Source: SG8-41 sp963802355
GTDB lineage: Bacteria > Pseudomonadota > Gammaproteobacteria > Burkholderiales > SG8-41
Length of the DNA stretch: 64,000 bases
Reading direction: 5' to 3'
NCBI GenBank assembly: GCA_963802355.1
Contig: CAWDIV010000026.1
Coordinates: 310,001 to 374,000, forward strand
Shown: piece after piece, positions 44,030-52,348 of the stretch
Layout of the letters: every line of letters begins with the position of its first letter
Position numbering within the stretch: position 1 is the stretch's first letter
The notes under the pieces: model-generated
What the model was told of the DNA's origin: nothing
Databases searched by the model: none
Seen by the model: only the letters and a program-made list of their open reading frames with translations
Position numbers and translations under genes: made by a program

Positions 44030-45661
44030 ATGAGCTACGCGCAACTCGAAATCGTCGCGGGCGCCCTGGAAGCAGCCACGCGCGAAATGGCGGCGACGCT
44101 CGTGCGCACCGCTTTCTCTCCCAACATCAAGGAGCGCGGCGACTGCTCCACGGCGCTCTGCGACATCGAGGGACGGGCGTTGTCGCTCATGACCCACGCT
44201 CCGGCGCATCTCGGGTCCACGCTGCGCCTGGTTCCGCAGATCCTCAAGCGCTTTCCCCTCGAAACGCTGCGGCCCGGCGATGCTTTTCTCGCCAACGATC
44301 CCTACATCGTCGGGGTCACGCACTTGAACGATTGCACGGTGGCGATGCCCGTGTTCTTCCGCGAACGGCCGGTCGGGTTCTCCGTCGCGGTCGCGCACCA
44401 TTCCGACGTCGGCGGACGCGTTCCGGGTTCGGAGGCCGGCGACAACGTGAGCATCTTCCAGGAAGGGCTGCGGGTGCCCCCAGTGAAGCTCTACGAAGCC
44501 GGAGCGGTGCGGCGGGACTTGCTGGAACTGTTCCTGCTCAACTCGCGCACGCCGCACTACAGCGAAGGCGATCTGCTCGCCCAGATCGCCGCATGCGAGC
44601 GCGGCGCGCGGCGCGCGCACGAGCTTTATGACCGCCACGGCATACCGGCGATGGGTGAATTCATCGCGCGCATGCTCGACGCCACGGAAGAGCGCCTGCG
44701 CGCCCGCATCCGCGCCGGATTCAGGGAAGGCACGTATCACGCGGAGGACTGGCTCGATGAGGATGGCGTGGGCCACGAACCGGTGCGCTTCGTTGTTGCG
44801 ATGACGGTCGGGGACGGCCACATCACCCTCGATTGCACGCAGTGCGCGAAGCAGATCGCGAGCGGCAAGAACATCCCGTACTCCCACACGCTCGCCACGG
44901 CCTATTTCTGTCTGCGCGCTATGGTGGACCCGCAGATCGCGACCAACGAGGGGCTGTACCGCACGGTCACTGTGATCGCACCCGAGGGATCGGTAGTGAA
45001 CCCCTTGCCGCCGTCCGCCGTGAGCTCGCGTAACACGACCTCGATGATCCTGGCCGACACGATATTCAACGCCATGGGGCAGGCGGCGTCTGCGCGCGCG
45101 ATCGCGGCGTGCGGTCCGGCGCAGGGCATCATCTTGGCGGGCAGGGACCCGGTGCGCGGCCGTTATTTCGTCGATTACGAGAATTTTGCCGGCGGACAGG
45201 GTGCCCGCGGCCACGCGGACGGCATGGACGTGGTGCAGGTGAACATGACCAACACCTCGAATCTGCCGATCGAGGCGATGGAAATGGAATTCCCATTGCG
45301 CGTGGAACGCTACGCGCTGGTTCCGGACTCGGGCGGTGCGGGACGATACCGCGGTGGGCTCGGCGTGTTGCGCGACCTGCGCGTGCTGGCCGAAGAGGCG
45401 ACTGTCGCGCTGCGCAGCGCCCGGCAGAAGTTCCCCGCGCAAGGCCTTGCGGGCGGATTGCCGGGAGCGCTAGGTGCCTTCATCCGCAACCCCGGCGCGC
45501 CGGACGAAGAGCGCCTGCCTTCCACCAGCTCTCAGACGCCGCTGAAGCCGGGAGATGTGCTGCGGATTGTGACCCCCGGCGGAGGCGGCTACGGCGATCC
45601 GCAAACACGCGACCGCGCCGCGCTCGAGCGCGATCGCGCAGAGGGCAAGGTGACGTTGTAG
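44030..45661 (+). CDS. Hydantoinase/oxoprolinase subunit B (HyuB family)
   Basis: A 543-residue protein from ATG 44030; a TTG four codons upstream is the alternative. Family motifs are AATREMAATLVRTAFSPNIK, ERGDCSTALCDIEG, MTHAPAHLGSTLRLVPQIL, FLANDPYIVGVTHLNDCTVA, HHSDVGGRVPGSEA and, at the end, GGLGVLRDLRVLAEEATVAL and TPGGGGYGDP. It is the partner of HyuA for ATP-driven ring opening or carboxylation. Spacing (about 90 bases) is enlarged only by the repeat pair, so the two genes were probably adjacent before repeat insertion. Confidence 0.93.
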   Translation: MSYAQLEIVAGALEAATREMAATLVRTAFSPNIKERGDCSTALCDIEGRALSLMTHAPAHLGSTLRLVPQILKRFPLETLRPGDAFLANDPYIVGVTHLNDCTVAMPVFFRERPVGFSVAVAHHSDVGGRVPGSEAGDNVSIFQEGLRVPPVKLYEAGAVRRDLLELFLLNSRTPHYSEGDLLAQIAACERGARRAHELYDRHGIPAMGEFIARMLDATEERLRARIRAGFREGTYHAEDWLDEDGVGHEPVRFVVAMTVGDGHITLDCTQCAKQIASGKNIPYSHTLATAYFCLRAMVDPQIATNEGLYRTVTVIAPEGSVVNPLPPSAVSSRNTTSMILADTIFNAMGQAASARAIAACGPAQGIILAGRDPVRGRYFVDYENFAGGQGARGHADGMDVVQVNMTNTSNLPIEAMEMEFPLRVERYALVPDSGGAGRYRGGLGVLRDLRVLAEEATVALRSARQKFPAQGLAGGLPGALGAFIRNPGAPDEERLPSTSSQTPLKPGDVLRIVTPGGGGYGDPQTRDRAALERDRAEGKVTL

Positions 45662-45668
45662 CGATTCC

Positions 45669-45968
45669 TTGACTAGAAAAATTCCTCTGCCGTTGCTATC
45701 TTCCCTGTCGTCATGGGAGAGATCCGCAAAATGGTCGAGGTACTTCGACTGCCTGCGCTGTCATGCGGTTACGCCGATCGTGGAACGGCCCCCGAAATGC
45801 CCCAAATGCGGAAGCGGCACGGGCGTCGTTTCAAAGAGTTCTGACGGAGCGGTGCGGACCATCGACGGCGGGCTCGGGCGTGCCCGCCGGGCCGCGCTGC
45901 TGAATCAGAATATTTCGCCTGTTGATTTGCCGTCAGGAAGCGGTGAAAAGGGGCCACGCCCGTTCTAG
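45669..45968 (+). CDS. Small zinc-ribbon-like protein, uncertain
   Basis: The frame contains RYFDCLRCHAVTPIVERPPK, CPKCGSGTGVVS, with two CxxC pairs 17 residues apart, which is a rubredoxin-like zinc ribbon. No ATG is available; a TTG at 45669 gives 99 residues, but both ends look unnatural and only residues about 26-58 resemble protein. It follows hyuB by a few bases. Confidence 0.4.
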   Translation: MTRKIPLPLLSSLSSWERSAKWSRYFDCLRCHAVTPIVERPPKCPKCGSGTGVVSKSSDGAVRTIDGGLGRARRAALLNQNISPVDLPSGSGEKGPRPF

Positions 45969-45986
45969 CGACGGGGAACGGGCCCG

Positions 45987-46027
45987 AAGGTGTCAGGAAC
46001 CTTAGGTTTTAGGGTTCCTGACACCTT
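45987..46027. repeat. AAGGTGTCAGGAACC palindrome, second copy
   Basis: An inverted repeat AAGGTGTCAGGAACCTTA / complement, with a GTTTTAG centre. Same family as 8764-8803. Confidence 0.8.
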
Positions 46028-46174
46028 AGAGCCTTCCCGTGCCCCCCGTCGCACGATAAGCTTTCTTCTCGGGTTCAGAGGCTAATCAAGCGCGCGAGAC
46101 GCGCTTCCCACCGCGGGATTCCTCGCAGAAGCGCCGGCCACCGAGCGCAAGCCATTCCGAAATAACGCTTTTTG

Positions 46175-46204
46175 TTTACACCGGGAGCGGGCGCCCTTTA
46201 TAAT
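46175..46204 (+). promoter_or_regulatory. Sigma70-type promoter of the tRNA operon
   Basis: A -35 box TTTACA at 46175-46180 and a consensus TATAAT at 46199-46204, spaced 18 bases, about 15 bases before the first tRNA. The spacer is GC-rich with a GGGAGCGGGCGC block close to the -10, as is common for stringently controlled stable-RNA promoters. Confidence 0.75.
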
Positions 46205-46218
46205 GCGCGCTCTCTCGT

Positions 46219-46294
<76 letters not shown>

Positions 46295-46303
46295 CCTCGA
46301 AGG

Positions 46304-46379
46304 GTCCCCATCGTCTAGAGGCCTAGGACACCGCCCTTTCACGGCGATAACCGGGGTTCGAATCCCCGTGGGGACGCCA
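46304..46379 (+). tRNA. tRNA-Glu (anticodon TTC)
   Basis: A 76-nt cloverleaf. The acceptor GTCCCCA pairs with TGGGGAC, the anticodon TTC lies in CCTTTCACGG, the T arm is CCGGGGTTCGAATCCCCG, and the encoded end is GCCA. Nine bases after tRNA-Ala. The sequence character changes right after it (IS remnants, gene fragments), which fits a tRNA-associated insertion site, though no duplicated tRNA end was found. Confidence 0.97.
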
Positions 46380-46560
46380 ATAATCAATGGCTTAGTACAG
46401 CGCGGGGAGGTGGTGTGCACCTAAACGTGCACCTATAACACCAGCGTTCTTTCATTTCCGCGAAGCCGCCGACGCTCGCCGATTGCGGTGGCTCGATCTC
46501 CGGTCCATCAACCCGGCGGATCAGAGAAAATGGCGCTGCTGTCCGACCTCTTCTGTACCA

Positions 46561-46950
46561 GCCGCAACCGCGTCGCTGAGGTAGCCTTGGCAGCCATCAA
46601 GGGTGACTAGACGCTCGCCCAGTTCGCTGAGCGCTTCGATGTCCACCCGCAGCAGATCACGCAATGGAAGGCGCAGCTTCTGGATCAAGCCGCCCAGGTG
46701 TTCGCTACGGCCGCTGAGAAGCGGGTTACCCCGGACCCTAGCGTCAAGGACCTGCAGGCGAAGATCGGACAGCTGACCATGGAGAACGATTTTTTGTCCA
46801 CGCGCTCGGTCGTATCGACGATGCGAGCGCAAAGCGATGATCGACCCCAAGCACGCTCTTTCGATCATGCCCCAGGGCAGAGCTTCTGGGGCTATCGCGC
46901 GCCTCGGTGTAGTACTACGTGCCGCGAGCGTTGTCGTATACCCCCGAGAG
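46561..46950 (+). pseudogene. IS3-family transposase remnant (orfA and start of orfB)
   Basis: VALAAIKGD, stop (46608), TLAQFAERFDVHPQQITQWK, AQLLDQAAQVF, KDLQAKIGQLTMENDFL is the helix-turn-helix and leucine-zipper OrfA of IS3-family elements. It is followed by SKAMIDPKHALSI, the beginning of OrfB. The nonsense codon and two frame changes mark it as decayed. No terminal repeats were identified. It lies 180 bases after tRNA-Glu. 46951-47259 shows no recognisable gene. Confidence 0.7.
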
Positions 46951-47259
46951 TCCGTCGAATGTGCCTTGACGCCCGCTCGGCTCTGTTACCGGTGCTACGA
47001 TAAGATCCGCACGAGCGCTTCACGAAGCGACCGCTAGCGGAGGGGAGGACCGGATGGTCGAATGGATCGGTTACGGGTGGATTTCGGGGTCGGTGTCGAT
47101 CTATACAGACCATGCTGCTGCAGGTACCTCTCCCGCGACGCTGCGAGCGTGAGGCCGAGCGCCAGCGCCAACGGGAGCACCGGAAAGAAGGCCTGGCCTA
47201 GCGCCCGTCATCCTCACACTAGCTCGATTCCAATCGCCTAACGCACGGAGCATCTGGCA

Positions 47260-47459
47260 GTGAGCTGCGACGAGGCCTCAGTCGGACTCCTCCAGCCCGC
47301 CACCGCTCAGGCACCCAATGCGGAGGCTGACGTGGAGAATGATGAGCGCGGGGAAATGAGGAGGTGGTCCCATGGGGTAGCTCGCAACGCTGATGGCCGC
47401 ATGGAAATCTTCGCTCGCGGCCTGGACAATGCGCTTTTGCATCAGTTTCAGCTCGGCCC
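47260..47459 (+). pseudogene. PLL-type beta-propeller lectin, first blade (5' part, split by IS481)
   Basis: The frame (GTG 47260 is an uncertain start) contains GVARNADGRMEIFARG and LDNALLHQFQLGP, the first of seven PLL-like lectin blades whose consensus is ARNADGRLEVFxxGxxxALWHIWQ. The reading frame is cut at 47459 by an IS481-family insertion and resumes at 48750 after a six-base duplication (CGGCCC). Removing the element plus one duplication restores HQFQLGP directly to NSNWADEWSSLGG. Confidence 0.75.
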
Positions 47460-48749
47460 TGTACCGGACCGGGGAGATAGGTAACACCTGTGCGAGGACA
47501 TGGGTAACACTACGCGATGGATTTGTAATCGCGCAAGCGCAGACGCAAAAAGCGCTTGTGACAGAAGTACACCTCGTATGCCCCGTCTTCGCTTGAATCA
47601 GGGCGAAACGCGATAGGCAGGCGGTGCAATGCATTCGAAACCCTCAGACGTCGTCCCTTGAAGCGCACCTTTCCATTCCAGCCGACGTTGACGACGATAT
47701 CGTGTGGCCCGTATTCGATGGGCGGCAACTTTTCCGGCAACGTTCGCGCACTGGGTTGATAGTGCTCAATCGGAGTGTCCATATCCAATGATTCGTGAGG
47801 GCGTTGCTCGTTATAGACGTGACGCCAATAGTCGAGGGCGCGCTGTACCTGTGCGAGATTCTCGAAGCTACGTCCATTGAGCACTTCGGCTTTAAGCGAG
47901 CGATGGAAGCGCTCGTCCTTGCCATTGGTTTGGGGATGTGCCGGCGCGCTATGGCTGACACGGATGCCCAGCCGGATGAGCCATACGGTAAGGTGGGTAA
48001 TGCCGTGTTCGTGTTGGCTCGGACTGCCCCATGGAGCCCCATTGTCGGCATTCATACGAACCGGCAGCCCATAGCGGCGGAAGGTCTCGGTGAGCAAGGG
48101 CTGAACGCTCTGTGTATTGGTATGAGTGCACGCGGCCAGCACCAGGTTGTAACGTGAATGGTCATCGATCACCGTGAGGGGATGACAAAGGCCCGCTGGC
48201 GTCGAGAAATAGCCCTTGAAGTCGATCTGCCACAGCTCATTGGGTTGTGCATGCTCGAAACGCTGCCACGCAGTAGCTTGCGCGCTGGCCACCTCGCTGA
48301 TCAGCCCGTGCCGGTGCAGAATGGAGGTTACGGTACTCGGTGCTGGAGCATCGGTGTGCCCGAGTTTCTTCAGGCGCTTGCTGATCTTGCGCCCGCCCCA
48401 TGCGGGGTGTTCCTGGCGCAATGCAAGCACCTGTGCTTCAAGCTCAGAGGATGTGCGAGATGGCGAGCACAGCGGCCGGCGCGATCGCTCCTGCAGACCT
48501 CGCACCTCGTCTTGCGCCTCACGCGCAAGCCACTTATATCCGGTCTTAGGGCTGATGCCAAAGCGCCGGCACAGCTCACGGCGATTTACGCCTTCTTGCC
48601 TAGCCAACAGAACAAACTCACGTCGTAGACTCATGGTGTCTCGGGTGTCCCAAGGCATGGTGAACAATCCTTCCGACCGGTGTATGACCAGCCAGAAAGT
48701 GTTACCCATGTCCTCGCACACCCGTTACCCATGTGTCCGGTCTGTACCA
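47460..48749. mobile_element. IS481-family insertion sequence, apparently intact
   Basis: 1290 bases. The ends are related inverted repeats: the left starts TGTACCGGACC and includes TGTGCGAGGACATGGGTAAC; the right reads, inward, TGGTACAGACC and the same GTGTGCGAGGACATGGGTAA. It is flanked by a direct duplication CGGCCC (47454-47459 and 48750-48755). One complete transposase gene lies on the minus strand. Confidence 0.85.
47510..48658 (-). CDS. IS481-family transposase
   Basis: A 382-residue DDE transposase. Start ATG 48658 (MPWDTRDTMSLRREFVLLA). An HTH region (VNRRELCRRFGISPKTGYKW) comes first, then the rve catalytic core with WQIDFKGYF (first Asp), NADNGAPWGSPSQHEHG (second Asp) and NGKDERFHRSLKAEV (Glu), and a C-terminal beta domain GWNGKVRFKGRRLRVS. 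It is intact and probably recent, since the host lectin frame is still open on both sides. Confidence 0.92.
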   Translation of the reverse strand: MPWDTRDTMSLRREFVLLARQEGVNRRELCRRFGISPKTGYKWLAREAQDEVRGLQERSRRPLCSPSRTSSELEAQVLALRQEHPAWGGRKISKRLKKLGHTDAPAPSTVTSILHRHGLISEVASAQATAWQRFEHAQPNELWQIDFKGYFSTPAGLCHPLTVIDDHSRYNLVLAACTHTNTQSVQPLLTETFRRYGLPVRMNADNGAPWGSPSQHEHGITHLTVWLIRLGIRVSHSAPAHPQTNGKDERFHRSLKAEVLNGRSFENLAQVQRALDYWRHVYNEQRPHESLDMDTPIEHYQPSARTLPEKLPPIEYGPHDIVVNVGWNGKVRFKGRRLRVSNALHRLPIAFRPDSSEDGAYEVYFCHKRFLRLRLRDYKSIA

Positions 48750-49995
48750 CGGCCCGAACTCGAACTGGGCAGACGAGTGGAGTTCCCTTGGCGGCATCAT
48801 CCAGGGCCCCCCGACCGTAGCGCGCAACGTCGATGGGCGCCTGGAGGTGTTTGCCATTGGCGCAAATAGCGCCCTGTGGCATATCTGGCAGACCGCGCCC
48901 GACAATGGCTGGTCCGGCTGGCACGACCTGGGCGGGTTTCTGAACAGTGCGCCCGTGGTGGCCCAGAATGCGGACGGGCGCCTCGAGGTGTTCGGCCACG
49001 CACCTGACTTTAGCGTGTATCACAAGTACCAGGGCGGGCCGATCGACGGCTGGTCGGATTGGGAATCGCTTGGAGGATGGCTTCAAGCCCATGGCTACCA
49101 GGGAAATCCGGTCTTTGACGTCAGTCGGACTGCCGACGGCCGTCTCGAAGCGTTCGCCATCGGCGGGGACGGGGCGCTTTGGCACACCTGGCAAACCGAA
49201 CCGAATAGTCGCCGTCCCTGGTCGGGCTGGTCTTCCCTGGGTGGTGAATGCTGGCCCGAGCGGGCAGTGAGGGCAGCGCGGAACGCCGATGGACGCCTGG
49301 AAGTGTTTGTCCAAAGGGAGCGTTCTTTCTTCGGACAGCTCTGGCACATCTGGCAAATCGAGCCCAACAACGGCTGGTCCGGCTGGTCCGGCTGGCCCGG
49401 CTGGCACTTCCTACGCGGGGCTGCTAGCACAAATCCTTTTACTGCCTGGGCTGACGCCGCTCAGCGGAGCTCGCACGCGGTGAGTCGAGATCGAGACGGT
49501 CGGCTTGCGGTGTTTAGCAGAGGAGATTCGGGCCTCCAGTACATACGGCAGGGGGGGCCAATCGACGGCTGGTCGGATTGGGTCTGGATGAACGTCACCG
49601 GCGTTACAGATATACCCATGGAGTTAGTTGATCCTCCGGCCGGCGACTCGTTTCCAGTGGTTGGACAGAACGCTGACGGCCGGCTCGAGGTGTTCACGCG
49701 TGGCGGTCCTCCCCGTGTTGGCGGTGAGGCACACTATGTGAACCATATCTGGCAAGAAGAGATCTGGCCAGAGGAGCCAAGCAGGGGCTGGTCGCCGCGT
49801 TCGCACCAACTCGGGACTTTCCAGGTAGCCACGCTGGGCAAGGGGCTCATTGAGCCTAACAGACGCTCTCAAGAGCCCGAGCGGGGTGGCCATGCAGCGC
49901 CGCTCCGCCACTCGGTCGGTGGATCCTCAAAGGCACGACGCCGACCGACCTGCCGGTCGAGCAGCCGACGAAGTTCGAGCTGGTGGTCAACCTGA
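48750..49995 (+). pseudogene. PLL-type beta-propeller lectin, blades 2-7 (3' part after the IS)
   Basis: Six repeats follow the insertion: VARNVDGRLEVFAIGANSAL, VAQNADGRLEVFGHAPDFSV, SRTADGRLEAFAIGGDGALW, ARNADGRLEVFVQRERSF, SRDRDGRLAVFSRGDSGL and VGQNADGRLEVFTRGG, each followed by a H-x-W-Q and most by a GWSGWxxLGG-type strand. With blade 1 before the IS this makes seven, the number expected for a PLL-like propeller that binds fucose or O-methylated sugars. After about QLGTFQVATLGKGL the frame runs into the ABC-transporter fragment and the natural end is unclear. Confidence 0.8.
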
Positions 49996-50066
49996 AGACG
50001 GCGAAGGCGCTCGGGATCACGATCCCGCAGTCGATCCTAGTGCGTGCGGACAGGGTAATCGAGTAA
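49928..50066 (+). pseudogene. C-terminal fragment of an ABC substrate-binding protein (ABC_sub_bind family)
   Basis: LKGTTPTDLPVEQPTKFELV, NLKTAKALGITIPQSILV, RADRVIE and stop are the last 46 residues of a PF04392-type binding protein. The rest of the gene is missing. The final 50 coding bases and 50 noncoding bases are almost identical to 56736-56835. Confidence 0.8.
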
Positions 50067-50184
50067 ACGACGCGAGTGACCGGTTTCGGGAAACCTAAGT
50101 GGCGGGTTAGGGTCGATTGCACCTGGTCGCGAGCGACCGGTATCGAGAAATCTGAGGCTCGACCGCATCGGGCAGCAGCCGGCC
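50016..50184 (+). repeat. Mosaic repeat with copies at 56736 and 53861
   Basis: 50016-50115 equals 56736-56835 at 99 of 100 positions, spanning the end of a binding-protein gene and the noncoding DNA after it. 50110-50184 equals 53861-53935 at 72 of 75 positions. It is therefore a junction of two island repeats. Confidence 0.85.
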
Positions 50185-50316
50185 ATCACCGGTCATTCAC
50201 CAGCGGCTCCCAATTTGACCATTGATCGACACCCAACACCTGTCTGCCGCTAAAAACTCTCCAGTCCGCTGACCATGGCGTAAGCGCGCATAATGGCCGC
50301 CTACCAAGTGGATTGA

Positions 50317-50475
50317 ATGAACACTCGTCGCAAACTGCTTATTGCGGTTGGCGCAAGCGCGCTCGCAGCGCCGTTCGCTTCTGTCGCGCAACAGCAGACC
50401 AAGGTCTGGCGCGTCGGTTTCTTGGCGCCGCGGCACGTGGATTTTCTCGACTCCGACTATTACTTGTATGCCTGA
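50317..50475 (+). pseudogene. N-terminal fragment of an ABC substrate-binding protein
   Basis: MNTRRKLLIAVGASALAAPF, ASVAQQQTKVWRVGFLAPR is a Tat/Sec-type signal and the first beta strand of an ABC_sub_bind protein. It stops after 52 residues at TGA 50473, 16 bases before the complete paralogue. The start and leader resemble the copy at 63882. Confidence 0.75.
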
Positions 50476-50490
50476 GAGTGGGGAATTGAC

Positions 50491-51462
50491 ATGAGGCGGC
50501 GGGAGTTCATTGCGCTTGTTGGTGGTGCGGTAACGTGGCCGCTGTCGGCGCGGGCGCAGCAGCCTCGAATGCCGGTGATAGGGTTTCTCCACCTTGGATC
50601 ACCCCAACCTTACGCGCCCATGGTGGCCGCCTTCCATCAAGGCCTGAGCGAAGCCGGGTTTGTTGAGGCCCGAAACGTTGCGATCGAATACCGCTGGGCC
50701 GAGAACCTAAGCGATCGACTCCCAGCTCTGGCTGCCGATCTTGTGCGTCGAGGAGTTGATGTCATCGCCCCGGCAGGCGGCCCCGCGTCGGTGCGCGCGG
50801 CAAAAACAGCGACGACGACGATTCCTATCGTATTCAGCCTGGGCTCGGATCCAGTCAAGATGGGGTTCGTCGCTAGCCTCAACCGGCCGGGTGGAAATGT
50901 CACCGGCGTGAGTTTCTTGGCCAATGAATTGGAGGCGAAACAGCTGGAACTGCTCCGCGAGTTGGTGCCCAGGGCCGATGCAATCGCCTATCTCGTTAAC
51001 CCAAGCAATCCGAATACCCCGGCGGCCGTGCGGGCAGCTGGTCAAGTGCTCGGACGACGAATCCACGTTTTCAATGCCAGTACCGAACGTGACTTGGACA
51101 TTGCCTTCACAGGGCTCGGCCAACAACGTGCCGGCGCGCTCCTCATCAGCCCCGATCCGCTTTTCACTAGCCGGCGTGAACAGATCATCACCCTGGCGCT
51201 CCAGCATGCAGTGCCCACAATGTACCAGTTTCGCGAGTTTGTAGCAGCCGGCGGCCTCATCAGCTACGGGGTCGACCTAAACGACACATACCGACAGCAT
51301 GGCATTTACGTCGGCCGCGTCCTCAAAGGGGCTAAGCCCGCCGAGCTGCCGGTGGTGCAGCCGACCAAATTCTTACTCGTCATCAATCTCAAGACCGCGA
51401 AGACGCTCGGACTTACCATTCCGCAGTCAATCCTGCTGCGTGCTGATGAGGTGATTGAATGA
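50491..51462 (+). CDS. ABC transporter substrate-binding protein (ABC_sub_bind family)
   Basis: A complete 323-residue protein. The N-terminus MRRREFIALVGGAVTWPLSA is a twin-arginine-like signal, then QPRMPVIGFLHLGSPQPYAP, GLSEAGFVEARNVAIEYRWA, RPGGNVTGVSFLANELEAKQ, EFVAAGGLISYGVDLNDTYR and LPVVQPTKFLLVINLKTAKT to IPQSILLRADEVIE. This PF04392 family (TrpX-like) binds small aromatic or amino-acid-like ligands. No permease or ATPase gene is nearby, as is common for orphan copies in Burkholderiales. Other copies in this window are broken. Confidence 0.9.
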   Translation: MRRREFIALVGGAVTWPLSARAQQPRMPVIGFLHLGSPQPYAPMVAAFHQGLSEAGFVEARNVAIEYRWAENLSDRLPALAADLVRRGVDVIAPAGGPASVRAAKTATTTIPIVFSLGSDPVKMGFVASLNRPGGNVTGVSFLANELEAKQLELLRELVPRADAIAYLVNPSNPNTPAAVRAAGQVLGRRIHVFNASTERDLDIAFTGLGQQRAGALLISPDPLFTSRREQIITLALQHAVPTMYQFREFVAAGGLISYGVDLNDTYRQHGIYVGRVLKGAKPAELPVVQPTKFLLVINLKTAKTLGLTIPQSILLRADEVIE

Positions 51463-51790
51463 GAAGCTCGAATGCCCGCTTTCGGGAAACGCCAATGGCA
51501 GCAACGGGTCGCACTCTGCCGCCCGGCACCCGGCAGCTTTGGGGCGGTTCGATCTTTTCCGCCGCGACCGGCGGCTATCCGGAAATCGGGGCCCCGAACT
51601 CATCCGGCATAGTCCGGCCAAATGCAGACTCTCGGCCGATGGTGTTGTGCTGGATCGTTCGCCTCGTTTGACATCGCAAGAAGGAGCGCGTAGCTTCCCC
51701 CCCGCGTGCGCAGTCTCGAGAAAAATAACTATCAACTATCTTGAGCCGGGCCTTCACGGCACGACGAGGGAGTCTAGAAAGGGGGGCATC

Positions 51791-52275
51791 ATGTCCGTTC
51801 GCTCAGGATTGATAGCGAAGAAAGTTCTGCTTGTCCTTGTTACGGTGTTATCGGCTTGTGCGACGACCACAGGTAGTGACAATGTCGCAAAGGAGCAAGT
51901 TGCCGCGGCGACACGGGCTTGGATTGATGCCATGGGTAGCCACGATCAAGAGCGAGTTCTCGCCCTCTATGACCCTGAGGCGGTGCTGTGGGGCACCACG
52001 TCTCCCGCAATTCGAGACAATCCTTCCAGCATTCGTGAGTACTTCGACTTCCTGCCTACCGCGCCTCCATATTACAAGGGCGTCCTTGGGGAGCAACGTA
52101 TTCGCGTCCATGGCGACATGGCTATCAACACTGGAACCTATACCTTTATCGGTCCGGCTCTTACGCCGCTGGCAAGCCAGTTAGTCGTCAAGCGCGATTT
52201 AGCTTTACCTACCGGAATCGCGATGGACGTTGGCTGATTGTGGATCATCACTCGTCCGCAGGTACCAGCACCTAA
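51791..52275 (+). pseudogene. SgcJ/EcaC-like (SnoaL/DUF4440) lipoprotein, frameshifted
   Basis: ATG 51791 starts with a lipoprotein signal (VLLVLVTVLSACATTTGS, lipobox Cys). AAATRAWIDAMGSHDQERVL, LYDPEAVLWGTTSPAIRDN and VHGDMAINTGTYTF are typical of the NTF2-like SgcJ/EcaC family. Near 52190 a missing base shifts the end, which resumes as RFSFTYRNRDGRWLIVDHHS, the usual C-terminal strand of the family, to TAA 52275. The NTF2-like fold binds small ligands; the true function is unknown. Confidence 0.72.
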
Positions 52276-52348
52276 ACCGGCGCCTAAGTAGCACGGCGCG
52301 TGCTGATGCGAGATGTGCGTCGTCAGCTTTACGCCCTGAGCTAGGCCG

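Noticed and set aside
46380..46440. GTGCACCTAAACGTGCAC after tRNA-Glu considered as an attachment site
   Set aside because: It is a short palindrome with no second copy of the tRNA end in the window; not enough for an att call.
51455..51790. Frame joining the end of the ABC binding protein to the SgcJ-like lipoprotein
   Set aside because: The continuous frame is accidental; the lipoprotein has its own start and lipobox at 51791.
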